64,000 nt of DNA from DATFVA01 sp963721075 (GCA_963721075.1 CAVRHV010000014.1:1-64000), one strand, 5' to 3'; numbered from the stretch's first letter, positions 44,054-54,453 are shown. Notes: generated from the sequence alone by a model not told the origin. Made by a program: numbers and translations.

Positions 44054-45273
44054 TGGGAACGTATCTTCGTCTTGCATGGAGGAATCTCTGGAGGAATAAA
44101 AAAAGAACTCTTATTGCGGCTTCCTCTGTTTTCTTTGCGGTGCTTCTTGCGCTGGTAATGCGCTCAATGCAGAAGGGGAGCTACGACTTTATGATCGATT
44201 CTTCGGTGAGGTTCTCAACCGGTTATATACAGGTGCACGAAAAAGGGTACTGGGATAAACGCTCGCTGGATAAAAGTATGGAGCTTAACAAAGAGGTTGA
44301 GGAAAAACTAAAAAATATTACTCACGTTACGCAGGTTATTCCACGACTTGAAACCTTCACACTTGTTTCGCGCGGCAACGCAACGAAAGTATCCCCGATA
44401 GTCGGTATCGATCCTGCCGCTGAAAAAACAACGCTGAAGCTTAACGAAAAAATAACGGCAGGCAAATATCTCACGGATTCCAGCAGAGGGCTGTTAATCG
44501 GGCAGGGACTGGCAGAGCTGCTTAAAGTGGGCGTAGGCGACTCTGTTGTTCTTTACGGGCAGGGATATCATGGAATTACCGCCGCAGCACAGGTGCCGGT
44601 TGAAGGTATCATTAAACTTCCGATCCCCGACCTGAACAAATCGCTTATCTATACAAGTCTTGCTTATGCGCAGTGGCTGTATTCTGCCACGAACAGAATA
44701 ACATCCCTCTCAATAATGATTGAGAAGCCAAATGAACTGGAACAGGTAAGATCAGAAGTTGCGAAACTGTTCGATGACAATTATGAGGTGATGACGTGGA
44801 AAGAGATGACCCCGGAACTTGTGCAGTCGATTGAAGTCGATAATGCCGGCGGAATAATTATGCTGGCCATTCTATACATAGTAATAGGCTTCGGGATCTT
44901 CGGAACTATAATGATGATGACGGCGGAAAGGACCAAGGAATTCGGAATACTGGTTGCGGTAGGAATGAAGAAAACCAAACTGATTTTTGTAACCACGCTG
45001 GAGACCATATTCATTTCACTGATTGGTGTAATAGCGGGAATCATAATCAGCTATCCGCTGCTTCTGTACTTCTATTACAACCCGATTAAGCTGACAGGAG
45101 ATCTGGCTGAAGCAATGCTGGCATTCGGACTGGAACCTATTATGCCTTTCAGCATTGCACCGGGAATATTCATCGCTCAGTTCTGGACGGTGCTTTTAAT
45201 TGCCCTGCTTTCGGCGTGGTATCCGTTCAGGTATGTGCAGAAACTTAATGCTGTTGAAGCTATCAGAAACTAA
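44053..45273 (+). CDS. FtsX-family ABC transporter permease (first)
   Basis: The 406-residue protein has the LolC/MacB-like layout: an N-terminal membrane segment after LRLAWRNLWRNKKRTLIAAS, a periplasmic domain (residues about 45-260) and three C-terminal segments (IIMLAILYIVIGFGIFGTIM, LISLIGVIAGIIISYPLLLY, FWTVLLIALLSAWYPF). It pairs with the second permease and the LolD-like ATPase, forming a type VII ABC (mechanotransmission) system that moves substrate within the periplasm. Confidence 0.92.
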   Translation: MGTYLRLAWRNLWRNKKRTLIAASSVFFAVLLALVMRSMQKGSYDFMIDSSVRFSTGYIQVHEKGYWDKRSLDKSMELNKEVEEKLKNITHVTQVIPRLETFTLVSRGNATKVSPIVGIDPAAEKTTLKLNEKITAGKYLTDSSRGLLIGQGLAELLKVGVGDSVVLYGQGYHGITAAAQVPVEGIIKLPIPDLNKSLIYTSLAYAQWLYSATNRITSLSIMIEKPNELEQVRSEVAKLFDDNYEVMTWKEMTPELVQSIEVDNAGGIIMLAILYIVIGFGIFGTIMMMTAERTKEFGILVAVGMKKTKLIFVTTLETIFISLIGVIAGIIISYPLLLYFYYNPIKLTGDLAEAMLAFGLEPIMPFSIAPGIFIAQFWTVLLIALLSAWYPFRYVQKLNAVEAIRN

Positions 45274-45287
45274 CAGGAGTTTGAAAA

Positions 45288-46502
45288 ATGCTTTTCCTGC
45301 TTGCGTGGAAAAATGTCTGGAGAAATAAAAAAAGAAGTTTGATCATCCTGATCGCTATTGCACTTGGGTTAGGGTGCGGACTTTTTGCCAGTGCGGTAAT
45401 GTACGGAATGTGGGACTCAACTGTAAATGCTGCAATCGACCGCGATCTTAGTCATATCCAGATACATACAGAAAAATTTAAGAAAGAAAACCTGATCGAA
45501 AATTATATTCCCGACGGCAAAGAAATTGAAGAACAGGTTTCGAAAATAAAGGGAGTAAAAGCGGTTTCGGGAAGGACCGTAATAGACGGAATGGCTGCTT
45601 CGGCCTCCTCCTCTTCGGGTGTAGAAATAAAAGGAATTATACCTGATCAGGAGAAAAAGGTTACAAGTGTAGCCGAAAGCATTAAAGAAGGAAAATATTT
45701 TGAAGGTGTGAGCCGCAACCCGGTTGTTATCGGAAAAGAACTGGCAAAAAAGCTTGATCTTAAGCTGCGCTCGAAAATAGTTCTCAGCTTCCAGGCTCCC
45801 GACGGAAATATAATTTATGCAGCTTTCCGGATTGCGGGAATATTTGAAACAGAATCCTCAATGTTCGATAAAAGCAATGTGTTCGTAAAACAGAGCGACC
45901 TGGCTAACCTGATGAATTCCGCTCCTCTTATTCACGAAATAGCGGTAAGACTAAATACCGTACAGGATATGGATCCGGTGGTCAATAAGCTGAGGAGTGA
46001 GTTCAGCAGTCTTGCTGTAGAGACCTGGCAGCAGCTGGCTCCCGAGCTAAGTCTTACTTATGAAACCCTGATACTTGAGCTTAACATTTTCCTGGGAATA
46101 ATATTATTCGCACTGCTGTTCGGAATTACCAACACAATGCTGATGTCGGTTATGGAAAGGATAAGGGAGCTGGGAGTACTTATGGCGGTCGGGATGAAAA
46201 GACTGCGGGTCTTCATACTAATTATATTCGAAACGATCATGCTCTCAATAACCGGCGGTATAATCGGGATGATACTGGGTGCCGTTTCTATTGCGATAAC
46301 CGCACAGAATGGTATTAACCTTTCGCTTTTTTCTCAGGGATTATCCAGCTACGGGATAAGCTCGCATCTTTTCCCGGGACTACCGGGAGAGTTTTATCCC
46401 ATATTATTCGTGATGATAATTATCACCGCGATTATAAGTGCAATATATCCTGCCATTAAGGCAGTCAGGCTGAACCCCGCTTCGGCAATAAGAACTTATT
46501 AA
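45288..46502 (+). CDS. FtsX-family ABC transporter permease (second)
   Basis: The 404-residue protein has the same topology as its neighbour: LLAWKNVWRNKKRSLIILIA at the N-terminus, a periplasmic domain, and C-terminal segments LNIFLGIILFALLFGITNTM and GGIIGMILGAVSIAITA. The two are related but clearly distinct, so a heterodimer is likely, as with LolC and LolE. A GGAGT ribosome-binding site precedes the ATG. Confidence 0.92.
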   Translation: MLFLLAWKNVWRNKKRSLIILIAIALGLGCGLFASAVMYGMWDSTVNAAIDRDLSHIQIHTEKFKKENLIENYIPDGKEIEEQVSKIKGVKAVSGRTVIDGMAASASSSSGVEIKGIIPDQEKKVTSVAESIKEGKYFEGVSRNPVVIGKELAKKLDLKLRSKIVLSFQAPDGNIIYAAFRIAGIFETESSMFDKSNVFVKQSDLANLMNSAPLIHEIAVRLNTVQDMDPVVNKLRSEFSSLAVETWQQLAPELSLTYETLILELNIFLGIILFALLFGITNTMLMSVMERIRELGVLMAVGMKRLRVFILIIFETIMLSITGGIIGMILGAVSIAITAQNGINLSLFSQGLSSYGISSHLFPGLPGEFYPILFVMIIITAIISAIYPAIKAVRLNPASAIRTY

Positions 46503-46521
46503 TGAAAACAACGGAGTAATA

Positions 46522-47229
46522 ATGGCTCTGATAGAATTATATAATCTGCATAAAACTTACAACACTACAAAAGTACCTGTCCATGCCGTTAAAGGCGTGG
46601 ATCTGAAAGTAGAAAAAGGAGAATTCACTGCTATAGTGGGTCCTTCGGGATCGGGCAAGACCACGCTGCTTAATATGATCGGAGGACTCGATCAGCCGAC
46701 GGAAGGAAAGATCGTGGTTGACGGGACAGATATTTCCACTTACAAGCCGGATGAACTGATTAACTTTCGTCTCCACCATATCGGCTTTGTCTTCCAGGCA
46801 TATAATCTCATCCCGGTGCTGACGGCAAAGGAGAACGTTGAATTCATTATGCTTCTGCAGAACATTTCGAAAGACGAGAGGGAGAAGAGAGCGATGGAAT
46901 TGCTGGAAGCGGTAGGACTGGGCGACAGGGTTAAGAGCCGTCCCTCAGAACTCTCCGGAGGACAGCAGCAGAGAGTAGCGGTTGCGCGTTCGCTTGCATC
47001 GCATCCATCTTTTGTTCTTGCCGATGAACCGACAGCTAATCTGGATTCTGTTACGGCAGAAGCGCTTCTCGACTTAATGGAAAATCTGAATGACAAATAT
47101 GAAATGACCTTTGTCTTCTCAACTCACGATTCCAAGGTGATTAAAAGAGCTCACCGTGTTGTAACTCTGGAAGACGGTAAAATAAAATCGGATGAACAAC
47201 GGAAGGTACTGCAGAAGAATGAAGGCTAA
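46522..47229 (+). CDS. LolD-like ABC transporter ATPase
   Basis: The 235-residue ATPase has Walker A GPSGSGKTT, Q-loop in VFQAYNLIPVLTAKENV, signature LSGGQQQRVAVARSL, Walker B FVLADEPTANLD and the switch His in STHDSKV. It is the LolD/MacB type that drives FtsX permeases. Its end overlaps the start of the outer-membrane protein gene by 11 bases, so they are translated together. Confidence 0.95.
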   Translation: MALIELYNLHKTYNTTKVPVHAVKGVDLKVEKGEFTAIVGPSGSGKTTLLNMIGGLDQPTEGKIVVDGTDISTYKPDELINFRLHHIGFVFQAYNLIPVLTAKENVEFIMLLQNISKDEREKRAMELLEAVGLGDRVKSRPSELSGGQQQRVAVARSLASHPSFVLADEPTANLDSVTAEALLDLMENLNDKYEMTFVFSTHDSKVIKRAHRVVTLEDGKIKSDEQRKVLQKNEG

Positions 47230-48413
47230 ACTTCTTCTGATACTTCTGGTATCTCTGTCAGCCGTTTCATTTGCACAGCTGCCTGTTACCGCTGTTTACG
47301 GCTACGCCAAGTATCTTTTCGGTACCACCAAATATCCTTTTTATAACGAAAGATTTGAAGATCACCTTATTCATGCACGACTAAATACAAGGTGGTATCC
47401 TTTAAGTTCACTGACAGCGGCACTTGAGTTCAGGTTTCGTGCCTATTACGGCGAGAGCGTTGAAAAGATACCCAATTTCCTGGATCAGATTAAATCGCAT
47501 CACGAGTTTGCAGATCTTGATGCAGTTTTATGGAACAAAGGAAAATCTATTGGTTATCTTGAAACCGACCGGCTGTGGCTCGACTGGGTAAAGGATAAAT
47601 TTGAAGTTACGGTCGGCCGTCAGCGTATTGCGTGGGGAACGAGCTGGGTATGGAATCCCAACAGATCTTTTTAATCCCCAGTCGCCTCTCGATTTTGATT
47701 ACGAGGAACTGCCGGGTACCGATGCCGTCAGGTTCCAGTACTACACGGGTCCCGTTACAAAAGTAGAGGCTGCCGTTCGTCCCGCAAAGACAATCGACAG
47801 GATGATTGCGGCAGGGCTGATATCACTGAATAAATGGGATTATGATTTTAATATTATAGGCGGGATAAAAAATAATCGCTGGGTTGCAGGCGGAGGCTGG
47901 TCGGGCGACATTCTTGATGCCGGTTTCCGGGGCGAGTTTACGGTGACACAAAAACCGGAGATAATTCAGAAATACAAAAACATTTCCGTCCTGCTTCCTG
48001 TATATGATCCTGTCTCATCTTTCAAAGACCCTGTTTTTTCATTTGTTCTTTCGGGAGATTACACATTTCCCAACAGCTTTTACATTCATACCGAAGCAAT
48101 GTACTATAATGCCGGAAAGACGGAGAACACAGGACTGTACCAGCAGGAAGCCCTTGATCTGGGAATGCTGTCTGCATCCAGATGGTCATTATACCAGGAA
48201 TTTTCTTATGACATAACACCTCTGCTGAGAGGCAGTCTTTTCGGTATCTTTAATCCGGATGATAAATCATACGTCATCGTTCCTTCAGCAACCTACTCTG
48301 TCATCACAAATCTGGATCTGTATGTAATCGCACTTTTGTTTAACGGCGATAAATTTACTCAATATGGCGATTACGGAAGTTCATTCTACGTCAGGGTTAA
48401 ATATTCTTTCTAA
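47219..48413 (+). CDS. Outer-membrane beta-barrel protein of the LolA/FtsX cassette, frameshifted in this sequence
   Basis: The ATG at 47219 gives a signal peptide (MKAKLLLILLVSLSAVSFAQ). The first piece stops at 47674 after VGRQRIAWGTSWVWNP; the second reads on from TDLFNPQSPLDFDYEELPGT to 48413, ending in the terminal-strand pattern SSFYVRVKYSF. Removing one base near 47659-47661 joins them into a 398-residue barrel. The line WNPTDLFNP resembles DUF1302-type porins. It is the last gene of the TetR-regulated operon and the likely outer-membrane exit or acceptor. Confidence 0.85.
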
Positions 48414-48557
48414 GCCCTTAGAAAACAGGTGATTAGGGGATTTTGTTTTTAACTTATATTTTAGTATTTATAAGCTAATCATACCAGAACGAGCAATTCA
48501 AAACATCAACCTTGGCAAACTATAAGGAATAGTACATCTACGAAGGAGTGTATTTTA

Positions 48558-50093
48558 ATGAAAAAAATTGATCTTAAGAAATTTGCAAAGAAAATAAGCG
48601 TGAGACAGCTGAAGGAGGAAGATTACGATCAGCTTGTGGAACTGCAGAAACTTTCATTCCCGGGGATGCCGACATGGAACCCGGAGCAGCTTAGAAGTCA
48701 GCTTGAAATATTTCCAGAAGGACAGATCTGTATCGAATATGACGGCAAGATCATCGCATCATCTAATAGTCTTATAGTCGATTTCGATATTCACGAAGAT
48801 TACGACAGCTGGCAGCGCATCAGCGACAACGGTTATATAACCAACCATAATCCCGAAGGAGACACACTTTACGGAATTGAGATAATGGTTCATCCCGATT
48901 TCCGGGGAATGAGACTCTCGCGCAGGCTTTATGATGCAAGAAAGCAGATCGCGCGGAAGTACAACCTAAGAAGCATTGTTATAGGAGGGAGGATACCCGG
49001 ATATTACAAACACAAATCGAAGATGACAGCCCGTGAGTATGTAGATAGAGTTATCAGCAAAGAACTGTACGACCAGGTGCTGACGGCCCAGCTATCGAAT
49101 GGCTTTGTGTTAAAGAGAATAATGCCCACCTACCTTGAATCTGATACCGAATCGGTGGGGCATGCAACACTGCTTGAATGGCCGAACCTGGATTACGTAC
49201 CGAAGCAGGCTAAGAGATATGTGACGTCAAAAAAAGTCAGGATCTGCGTGGTGCAGTACCAGATGAGGAGTCTAAAGAACTTCAAGGAATTTATGACGCA
49301 GTGCGAGTACTTCGTTGATGTAGCTTCAGGGTATAAGAGCGACTTCATCCTGTTCCCTGAAATATTTACCCTGCAGCTTCTCTCATATCTGCCTAATGAA
49401 AGACCGGGTATTGCGGTGAGAACACTGGCTGATCTTACTCCGAAGTACCTCGATCTATTCAACAAGCTTTCAATCAAACATAATATAAATATCATAGGCG
49501 GTTCACACTATACACGGGAAGGAGACGACATATATAATATCGCCTACCTGTTCAGAAGAGACGGTTCTATCGAGAAGCAGTATAAAATTCACATTACTCC
49601 AAATGAGAGAAAATGGTGGGGAGTAAAACCCGGCGATAAAATTGAGGTATTCGATACCGACAGAGGAAAGATAAATATTCAGATCTGTTATGATATCGAG
49701 TTCCCGGAACTCTCGAGGATCGCAACCCAGAAGGGAGCTGAGCTGATATTCGTGCCGTTCTGTACAGATGAAAGGTACGGCTACCTGCGTGTACGCTACT
49801 GTGCACAGGCAAGATGCATTGAGAATGGAGTTTATGCGGCTATTGCAGGCAATGTGGGTAATCTGCCCTTTGTAGAAAATATGGATATCCAGTATGCACA
49901 GTCGGGCATATACACACCATCTGATTTTCAGTTCTCGCGGGATGCAGTTGCTGCCGAATGTACTCCCAACATAGAAACTGTAATTATCCATGATATCGAT
50001 ATGGAACTGGTAAAACGCCACCGTTTCAGCGGAAGCACGCTCAACTGGAAAGACAGGCGAAGCGACCTCTATGAGATTGTATTGAAGAAGTGA
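48558..50093 (+). CDS. Bifunctional GNAT N-acetyltransferase / nitrilase-superfamily hydrolase
   Basis: The 511-residue protein fuses a GNAT domain (residues about 12-215, with VHPDFRGMRLSRRLYDARK as the acetyl-CoA loop) to a carbon-nitrogen hydrolase. Its catalytic triad is visible: Glu in ILFPEIFTLQLL, Lys in HITPNERKWWGVK and Cys in IQICYDIEFPE. The same fusion is known in other bacteria (for example the YhcX type). The order suggests acetylation of an amine followed by amide hydrolysis, but the substrate is not known. GAAGGAG precedes the start. Confidence 0.9.
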   Translation: MKKIDLKKFAKKISVRQLKEEDYDQLVELQKLSFPGMPTWNPEQLRSQLEIFPEGQICIEYDGKIIASSNSLIVDFDIHEDYDSWQRISDNGYITNHNPEGDTLYGIEIMVHPDFRGMRLSRRLYDARKQIARKYNLRSIVIGGRIPGYYKHKSKMTAREYVDRVISKELYDQVLTAQLSNGFVLKRIMPTYLESDTESVGHATLLEWPNLDYVPKQAKRYVTSKKVRICVVQYQMRSLKNFKEFMTQCEYFVDVASGYKSDFILFPEIFTLQLLSYLPNERPGIAVRTLADLTPKYLDLFNKLSIKHNINIIGGSHYTREGDDIYNIAYLFRRDGSIEKQYKIHITPNERKWWGVKPGDKIEVFDTDRGKINIQICYDIEFPELSRIATQKGAELIFVPFCTDERYGYLRVRYCAQARCIENGVYAAIAGNVGNLPFVENMDIQYAQSGIYTPSDFQFSRDAVAAECTPNIETVIIHDIDMELVKRHRFSGSTLNWKDRRSDLYEIVLKK

Positions 50094-50339
50094 TGAAAAC
50101 AGCAAGCCGGCCGGCAGCGCTGGTTATGATCTTCAGGGGAGCAAAAGCAATTCCTGCTCCCGCAACTCCGAGCGCTACAGTTAGCCCGACTGAGACTACG
50201 GAGCAAGCGATTGAAATGAATAGAATGGCTGTTTACACGGTTTCATTGTTCCGGTTAACCCATTCGCAGAAAAATGATTTTTCCGGGTTTAACTTAAATT
50301 ATTTATATTCCCCTAACCTCAAATAATAAAATACCTTAA

Positions 50340-50867
50340 ATGAAGGACGAATTTGTTGTAATCAGAGATCAGATTGAAGAATTTATAGATTCTTCGCTGG
50401 TGGAAAGACTGAATAAAAGAATTGATGAACAAATTCACTTCATCGGTTCCGTCAGGGATCTGGTTATGAACCACATTATCGACCTCAGAGACCTTAAGGA
50501 CGATGAACCTTCATTTTATAAAAACATAGAGGATTACAACTCCGCAGTACTGAAACTTCTCGAGAAGAGAACCCCCGATAGAAATGTCCCCGCATTTAAA
50601 GAAGAATTTGCCGACCTGGTTCAAAGCTACGCTGAATTCATTAAACTGACAGACAGAAAAAGAATTGAAGAGCAGGATAAAGAACGATTCAATAAGGTTG
50701 AGGGGGACTCCTTTTCAACGAGCATCATCAAGGTACTTAAGAAAACAGGTTATTTTATAACGACCTCACCGCGAAGGACAACAAATCTTTTCAGGAAGTT
50801 ATTTCGTAAGCCTGCCAGATCTCTGAAAATATGGAAGAGAAAAATTTCACTTCAGGAATTTAATTGA
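50340..50867 (+). CDS. Helical hypothetical protein, first gene of the ATPase-MscS operon
   Basis: The 175-residue protein is almost all charged helices (EEFIDSSLVERLNKRIDEQI, AVLKLLEKRTPDRNVPAFKE) with a basic C-terminal tail (RRTTNLFRKLFRKPARSLKI). No signal peptide, membrane segment or known motif is visible. Its TGA overlaps the start of the ATPase gene (TTGA), so the two should be translated together and their products may interact. Family not recognised. Confidence 0.6.
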   Translation: MKDEFVVIRDQIEEFIDSSLVERLNKRIDEQIHFIGSVRDLVMNHIIDLRDLKDDEPSFYKNIEDYNSAVLKLLEKRTPDRNVPAFKEEFADLVQSYAEFIKLTDRKRIEEQDKERFNKVEGDSFSTSIIKVLKKTGYFITTSPRRTTNLFRKLFRKPARSLKIWKRKISLQEFN

Positions 50868-53374
50868 GCTTATATATAAGGGATTCATTTTTAATCAGTT
50901 CATTTGATCTCATCAATGAAGTGAACAGGGAGATTGCGTCTTCCTTTCATTCGGCCTGGAAGAGTGAAGAAAAAATAAATAAGCACTTCTCCGCAGACCT
51001 TCATTTGACCGAAATCAGCAGTTACATACCCGTTGATGACGAAGTAAGTTTGTTTGACAAGGATATAAATTCTCTGCTGAAACAAATGCAGAAAACGAAG
51101 GAGAGCGTCAGAACAAAGACAACAGAAAATCTTGACCAGGTATTCAGCCGGCTGGACGATACATATAATAAAGCCGGCACGCTGGAATTTACTTCAAGGC
51201 GGTACAATCGGAAGAAGGTACTGGATTCTGAGAAGAATGTTGATGAAAAGTATAGTCAGCTGGCTGCAGGCTGGAATAATACCTTTTTTACCCTGCTGGA
51301 GGACTGGAAATTAAACAAGGATCTATATCTTAACGAAATTCTTCAGGTGGAGGAGTTGTACTCGCTTAAAGCCGAAATGAAGCAAAAGATCCTCGGTAAG
51401 GTTGTGCCTTCCATTGACGAGATCAACAGGGAACTCTCCAGCAGTAAAAGCAGGCTTGAACAGCAGAAGAACTCTTCAGATTTCAGAGAAGCACTTCTCA
51501 GGGAAAAGTCGGCTTTATATAAATCGCTTAACGGACTGATTGATGCGGCAGGTGAACTGCTTGTAAGCGAGGGTATACCTGATACGATAGATGAACTTGA
51601 ACTGAACCTGAAAAGTAATATTGATAGAACATTAGAAAAAAGAGCTATAGTAAAAACTTCGGTTTATGACAGGCAAATCAGGAATTCAGAGATCGAGCAC
51701 ATCCAGCCGGATGAACTTATCAGGTTTGAAATCCTGCCCGATTTTCTCAGAGATACACACGCTCTGAAAGCATCTGTTATCGAAACGCTCGATGAAATCC
51801 AGAAAAATTTAAGGGACGTTGATAAAATAGCCGACTTTAATCTGGAGTCGGCCCTTGCATCTGCAGATACTCCTGCCGGTGAAGCTGAGAAAATAAACCC
51901 GGCGATTGTTGCCTCTGAAGGACTCCAGAGAGCAATTTCCAAAACCGATGAAGTGAAGTCGCAGCTATTCGCAGTATATGAGAATATTATAAGTACCTCT
52001 TCAGAAACAATAGCCTCTTATAATGAAAAAATACTGACGCTTACTGATACAGATAATATTCTGGAAATAAGGCTGCGCATTGCAAAAGCAAAGGCAATTG
52101 AAAAAACAGTTCAGTACCGCACAAAGACACTGCAGTCGATTAAAAGTTTAATTCCCGGCATACTCGACTTTATCAAACAGACTTTCACACACACCGGAAG
52201 TCTTTATAAAAATCTGAGGAAGAGATTCGGACTTGAGCAAAAGCAGGCGAAAATATCTACTGAAATTTCCGATTTCCTTACCGAAACAGAAAATGCGGTT
52301 AACAAACTCCCTTATGTATACCAGAGACTGTTCAGGATAGAGCCGCTTGAGGATGAGAAATTTTATGAGAGAAGAACAGCCGAGATGGATAAGCTTCACG
52401 CGGCGTATGCAAACTGGAAAAAAGGTCATTATGCTCCCGCAGTCATCATAGGAGAAAAAGGGAGCGGTATTACAACCACTTTAAATTTTCTATTGAAAAA
52501 CTTAACTATAGAAGAGGACCTTACAAGAGTTGATATTAAAGAAATAATAGAATGCGAAGAGAGTTTTCTGAAATTCTTCGATGCTGCTCTGGGAACCGGA
52601 TTCCATGAACCGCAGGAGATTTCCATCTACCTGAATTCAGTCGGGCCTAAAAGGATAATAATACTTGAAAATATCCACCATCTCTTTCAGCGTAAAATAG
52701 GCGGCTTTGCCTCATTCAGGAATTTTTTCCAGATTGTTTCGGCGACCAATAAAAATGTTTTCTGGATAGTCAGCTCTAATTTATATGCCTGGTACTACCT
52801 GGAAAGAGTGCTTAATATAAGCGACTATTTCTCATACATGGTAAGGCTGCAGCCGTTTACTGATGAACAGATCGTTGACATTATTATGAAGCGCCACAGA
52901 GTGAGCGGATACAATATAAAATTCGAACCGCCCGAAGATGATCTGCAGAACAGGAATTATCAGAAGCTGAGCGATACCGAGAAACAGAAATACCTGAAAG
53001 AAAAATATTTTTCGGAGCTTAATAAGTTTGCCAAAAGCAACCTGAGCATCTCTCTGTTTTTCTGGATGAGTTCTACCAAAGAAGTGAAAAATGATACTAT
53101 AACCATTGGTTCTCTGGAGGAACTTGATTTCTCATTCCTGCAGGGACTCGGAGATGAGAAGATCTTTAGTCTTCACGCTCTGCTGGTGCATGACGGACTC
53201 ACTACGGAGCAGCATGCTGTTATCTTTCACCAGCCGGAAGAAAAGAGCAGACTAAACCTTCTGCTGCTTGCTGATGACGGCATAGTGATAAGGACTAACG
53301 GCAGGTTTGTGATTAATCCATTGCTTTACAGGCAGATCGTCAGTCTTCTGCAGACAAAAAATATTTTACATTAG
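50864..53374 (+). CDS. Large coiled-coil P-loop ATPase of the MscS operon
   Basis: The TTG at 50864 overlaps the upstream stop and has AGGA nearby. The 836-residue protein has about 500 residues of charged coiled coil (SRLDDTYNKAGTLEF, EINRELSSSKSRLEQQKNSS) and then a P-loop ATPase: Walker A GEKGSGIT (about 530-537) and a Walker B-like IIILENIHHLF (about 598-608). VFWIVSSN may be a sensor segment, and a C-terminal winged-helix-like part (LHALLVHDGLTTEQHAVIF) follows. This fits the AAA+/STAND superfamily in general without matching a named family. It lies four bases before the MscS gene. Confidence 0.72.
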   Translation: MSLYIRDSFLISSFDLINEVNREIASSFHSAWKSEEKINKHFSADLHLTEISSYIPVDDEVSLFDKDINSLLKQMQKTKESVRTKTTENLDQVFSRLDDTYNKAGTLEFTSRRYNRKKVLDSEKNVDEKYSQLAAGWNNTFFTLLEDWKLNKDLYLNEILQVEELYSLKAEMKQKILGKVVPSIDEINRELSSSKSRLEQQKNSSDFREALLREKSALYKSLNGLIDAAGELLVSEGIPDTIDELELNLKSNIDRTLEKRAIVKTSVYDRQIRNSEIEHIQPDELIRFEILPDFLRDTHALKASVIETLDEIQKNLRDVDKIADFNLESALASADTPAGEAEKINPAIVASEGLQRAISKTDEVKSQLFAVYENIISTSSETIASYNEKILTLTDTDNILEIRLRIAKAKAIEKTVQYRTKTLQSIKSLIPGILDFIKQTFTHTGSLYKNLRKRFGLEQKQAKISTEISDFLTETENAVNKLPYVYQRLFRIEPLEDEKFYERRTAEMDKLHAAYANWKKGHYAPAVIIGEKGSGITTTLNFLLKNLTIEEDLTRVDIKEIIECEESFLKFFDAALGTGFHEPQEISIYLNSVGPKRIIILENIHHLFQRKIGGFASFRNFFQIVSATNKNVFWIVSSNLYAWYYLERVLNISDYFSYMVRLQPFTDEQIVDIIMKRHRVSGYNIKFEPPEDDLQNRNYQKLSDTEKQKYLKEKYFSELNKFAKSNLSISLFFWMSSTKEVKNDTITIGSLEELDFSFLQGLGDEKIFSLHALLVHDGLTTEQHAVIFHQPEEKSRLNLLLLADDGIVIRTNGRFVINPLLYRQIVSLLQTKNILH

Positions 53375-53378
53375 AAAT

Positions 53379-54353
53379 ATGAAACTTAAATCGTTAGTAA
53401 TACTTATTCTGTTTGCGGTGATTTTTAGTCATCCCGGGTATGCGCAGGATACGACAGCTGCTATAATTTATTCGTCTGTCACCAAGGCAGATTCTACGCA
53501 TTCCGCCGACAGCGTTAAAGTACATTCTAAAAGAGACTCATCATTAGACATCATCAACCAGCTTCAGCCTCCATCGATACTTGAGGTTATTTCAGTAGGC
53601 AAGGTTATCTGGGCGATAATTTTCTTCGTTGCGGGATTATATATAATCAGGTTAATAACCAAAGTCCTGGAGATCTTTGCGGAACGAAGCACAAATTACA
53701 GGATCACAATAAAGGGTGTTATCCCGATAGTCAGGATTTTCGGATGGATGATAATTATATATATAGTTATTGCCGGTATTTTCCGTCCTCCTGTGTCCAC
53801 TGTTATTGCTGTGACTGCTTCGGTAGGTATTGCTGTGGGATTTGCTGCCCAGGATATCCTTAAAAACATTTTCGGCGGTATTATGATATTGTTCGACCGT
53901 CCTTTCCAGGTTGGTGATAAAATTCAGCTGGGAGAGTATTACGGCGAAGTTATGAAGATAGGGTTAAGATCGACAAAGATCGTTACGCCTGATGATTCAA
54001 CGGTGACCATTCCTAACGGGGAGCTGATGAATAAGTCGGTTTCCAATACAAATTACGGCGAACCTGACTGTCAGGTAGTGGCGGAGATTTATCTTCCCAT
54101 CGATATCGATACGGAAAGAGTAAGACAGCTGGCAACAGAGGCGGCACAGGTTTCAAGGTATGTATATCTGAATAAGCCGATTACTGTTTTATTTTTTAAT
54201 GAGATCAAGGATAGGCGAGCCTACCTGAAGATGCGGCTGAAAGCATATGTAATTGATATTCGGTACGAGTTCCAGTTTAAGAGCGATATGACGGAGGTTG
54301 TAATGAGGGAACTGCTGAAGATGAATCTTATCTCCACTAAAGATTATAACTGA
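53379..54353 (+). CDS. MscS-family mechanosensitive channel
   Basis: The 324-residue protein has a signal-like N-terminal segment (residues 1-22), a Ser/Asp-rich periplasmic stretch, and three transmembrane segments. The pore helix follows (VGIAVGFAAQDILKNIFGGI), then the MscS cytosolic beta domain (LFDRPFQVGDKIQLGEYYGE, GLRSTKIVTPDDSTVTIPNG). It releases ions and small solutes on hypo-osmotic shock. As last gene of the three-gene operon its opening might be controlled by the coiled-coil ATPase; that is inference. Confidence 0.92.
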   Translation: MKLKSLVILILFAVIFSHPGYAQDTTAAIIYSSVTKADSTHSADSVKVHSKRDSSLDIINQLQPPSILEVISVGKVIWAIIFFVAGLYIIRLITKVLEIFAERSTNYRITIKGVIPIVRIFGWMIIIYIVIAGIFRPPVSTVIAVTASVGIAVGFAAQDILKNIFGGIMILFDRPFQVGDKIQLGEYYGEVMKIGLRSTKIVTPDDSTVTIPNGELMNKSVSNTNYGEPDCQVVAEIYLPIDIDTERVRQLATEAAQVSRYVYLNKPITVLFFNEIKDRRAYLKMRLKAYVIDIRYEFQFKSDMTEVVMRELLKMNLISTKDYN

Positions 54354-54421
54354 TAACGGGTGCCATCGTTTACAATAATAGAACATCTACGATGTTCTGA
54401 GGGGGAATAGTGATTACTAAA

Positions 54422-54444
54422 TGTCCCGGCGGGGTGCCGGGACA
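54422..54444. terminator. Hairpin terminator between converging MscS and lipoprotein genes
   Basis: TGTCCCGGC (54422-54430) and GCCGGGACA (54436-54444) form a perfect nine-base-pair stem with a five-base loop, 69 bases after the MscS stop and 10 before the lipoprotein stop. It can serve both genes. Confidence 0.65.
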
Positions 54445-54453
54445 CTGAATAAA

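Noticed and set aside
50090..50326. Possible 78-codon gene after the GNAT-nitrilase gene
   Set aside because: No recognisable domain or membrane pattern; the composition is not convincing and the start merely overlaps the upstream stop.
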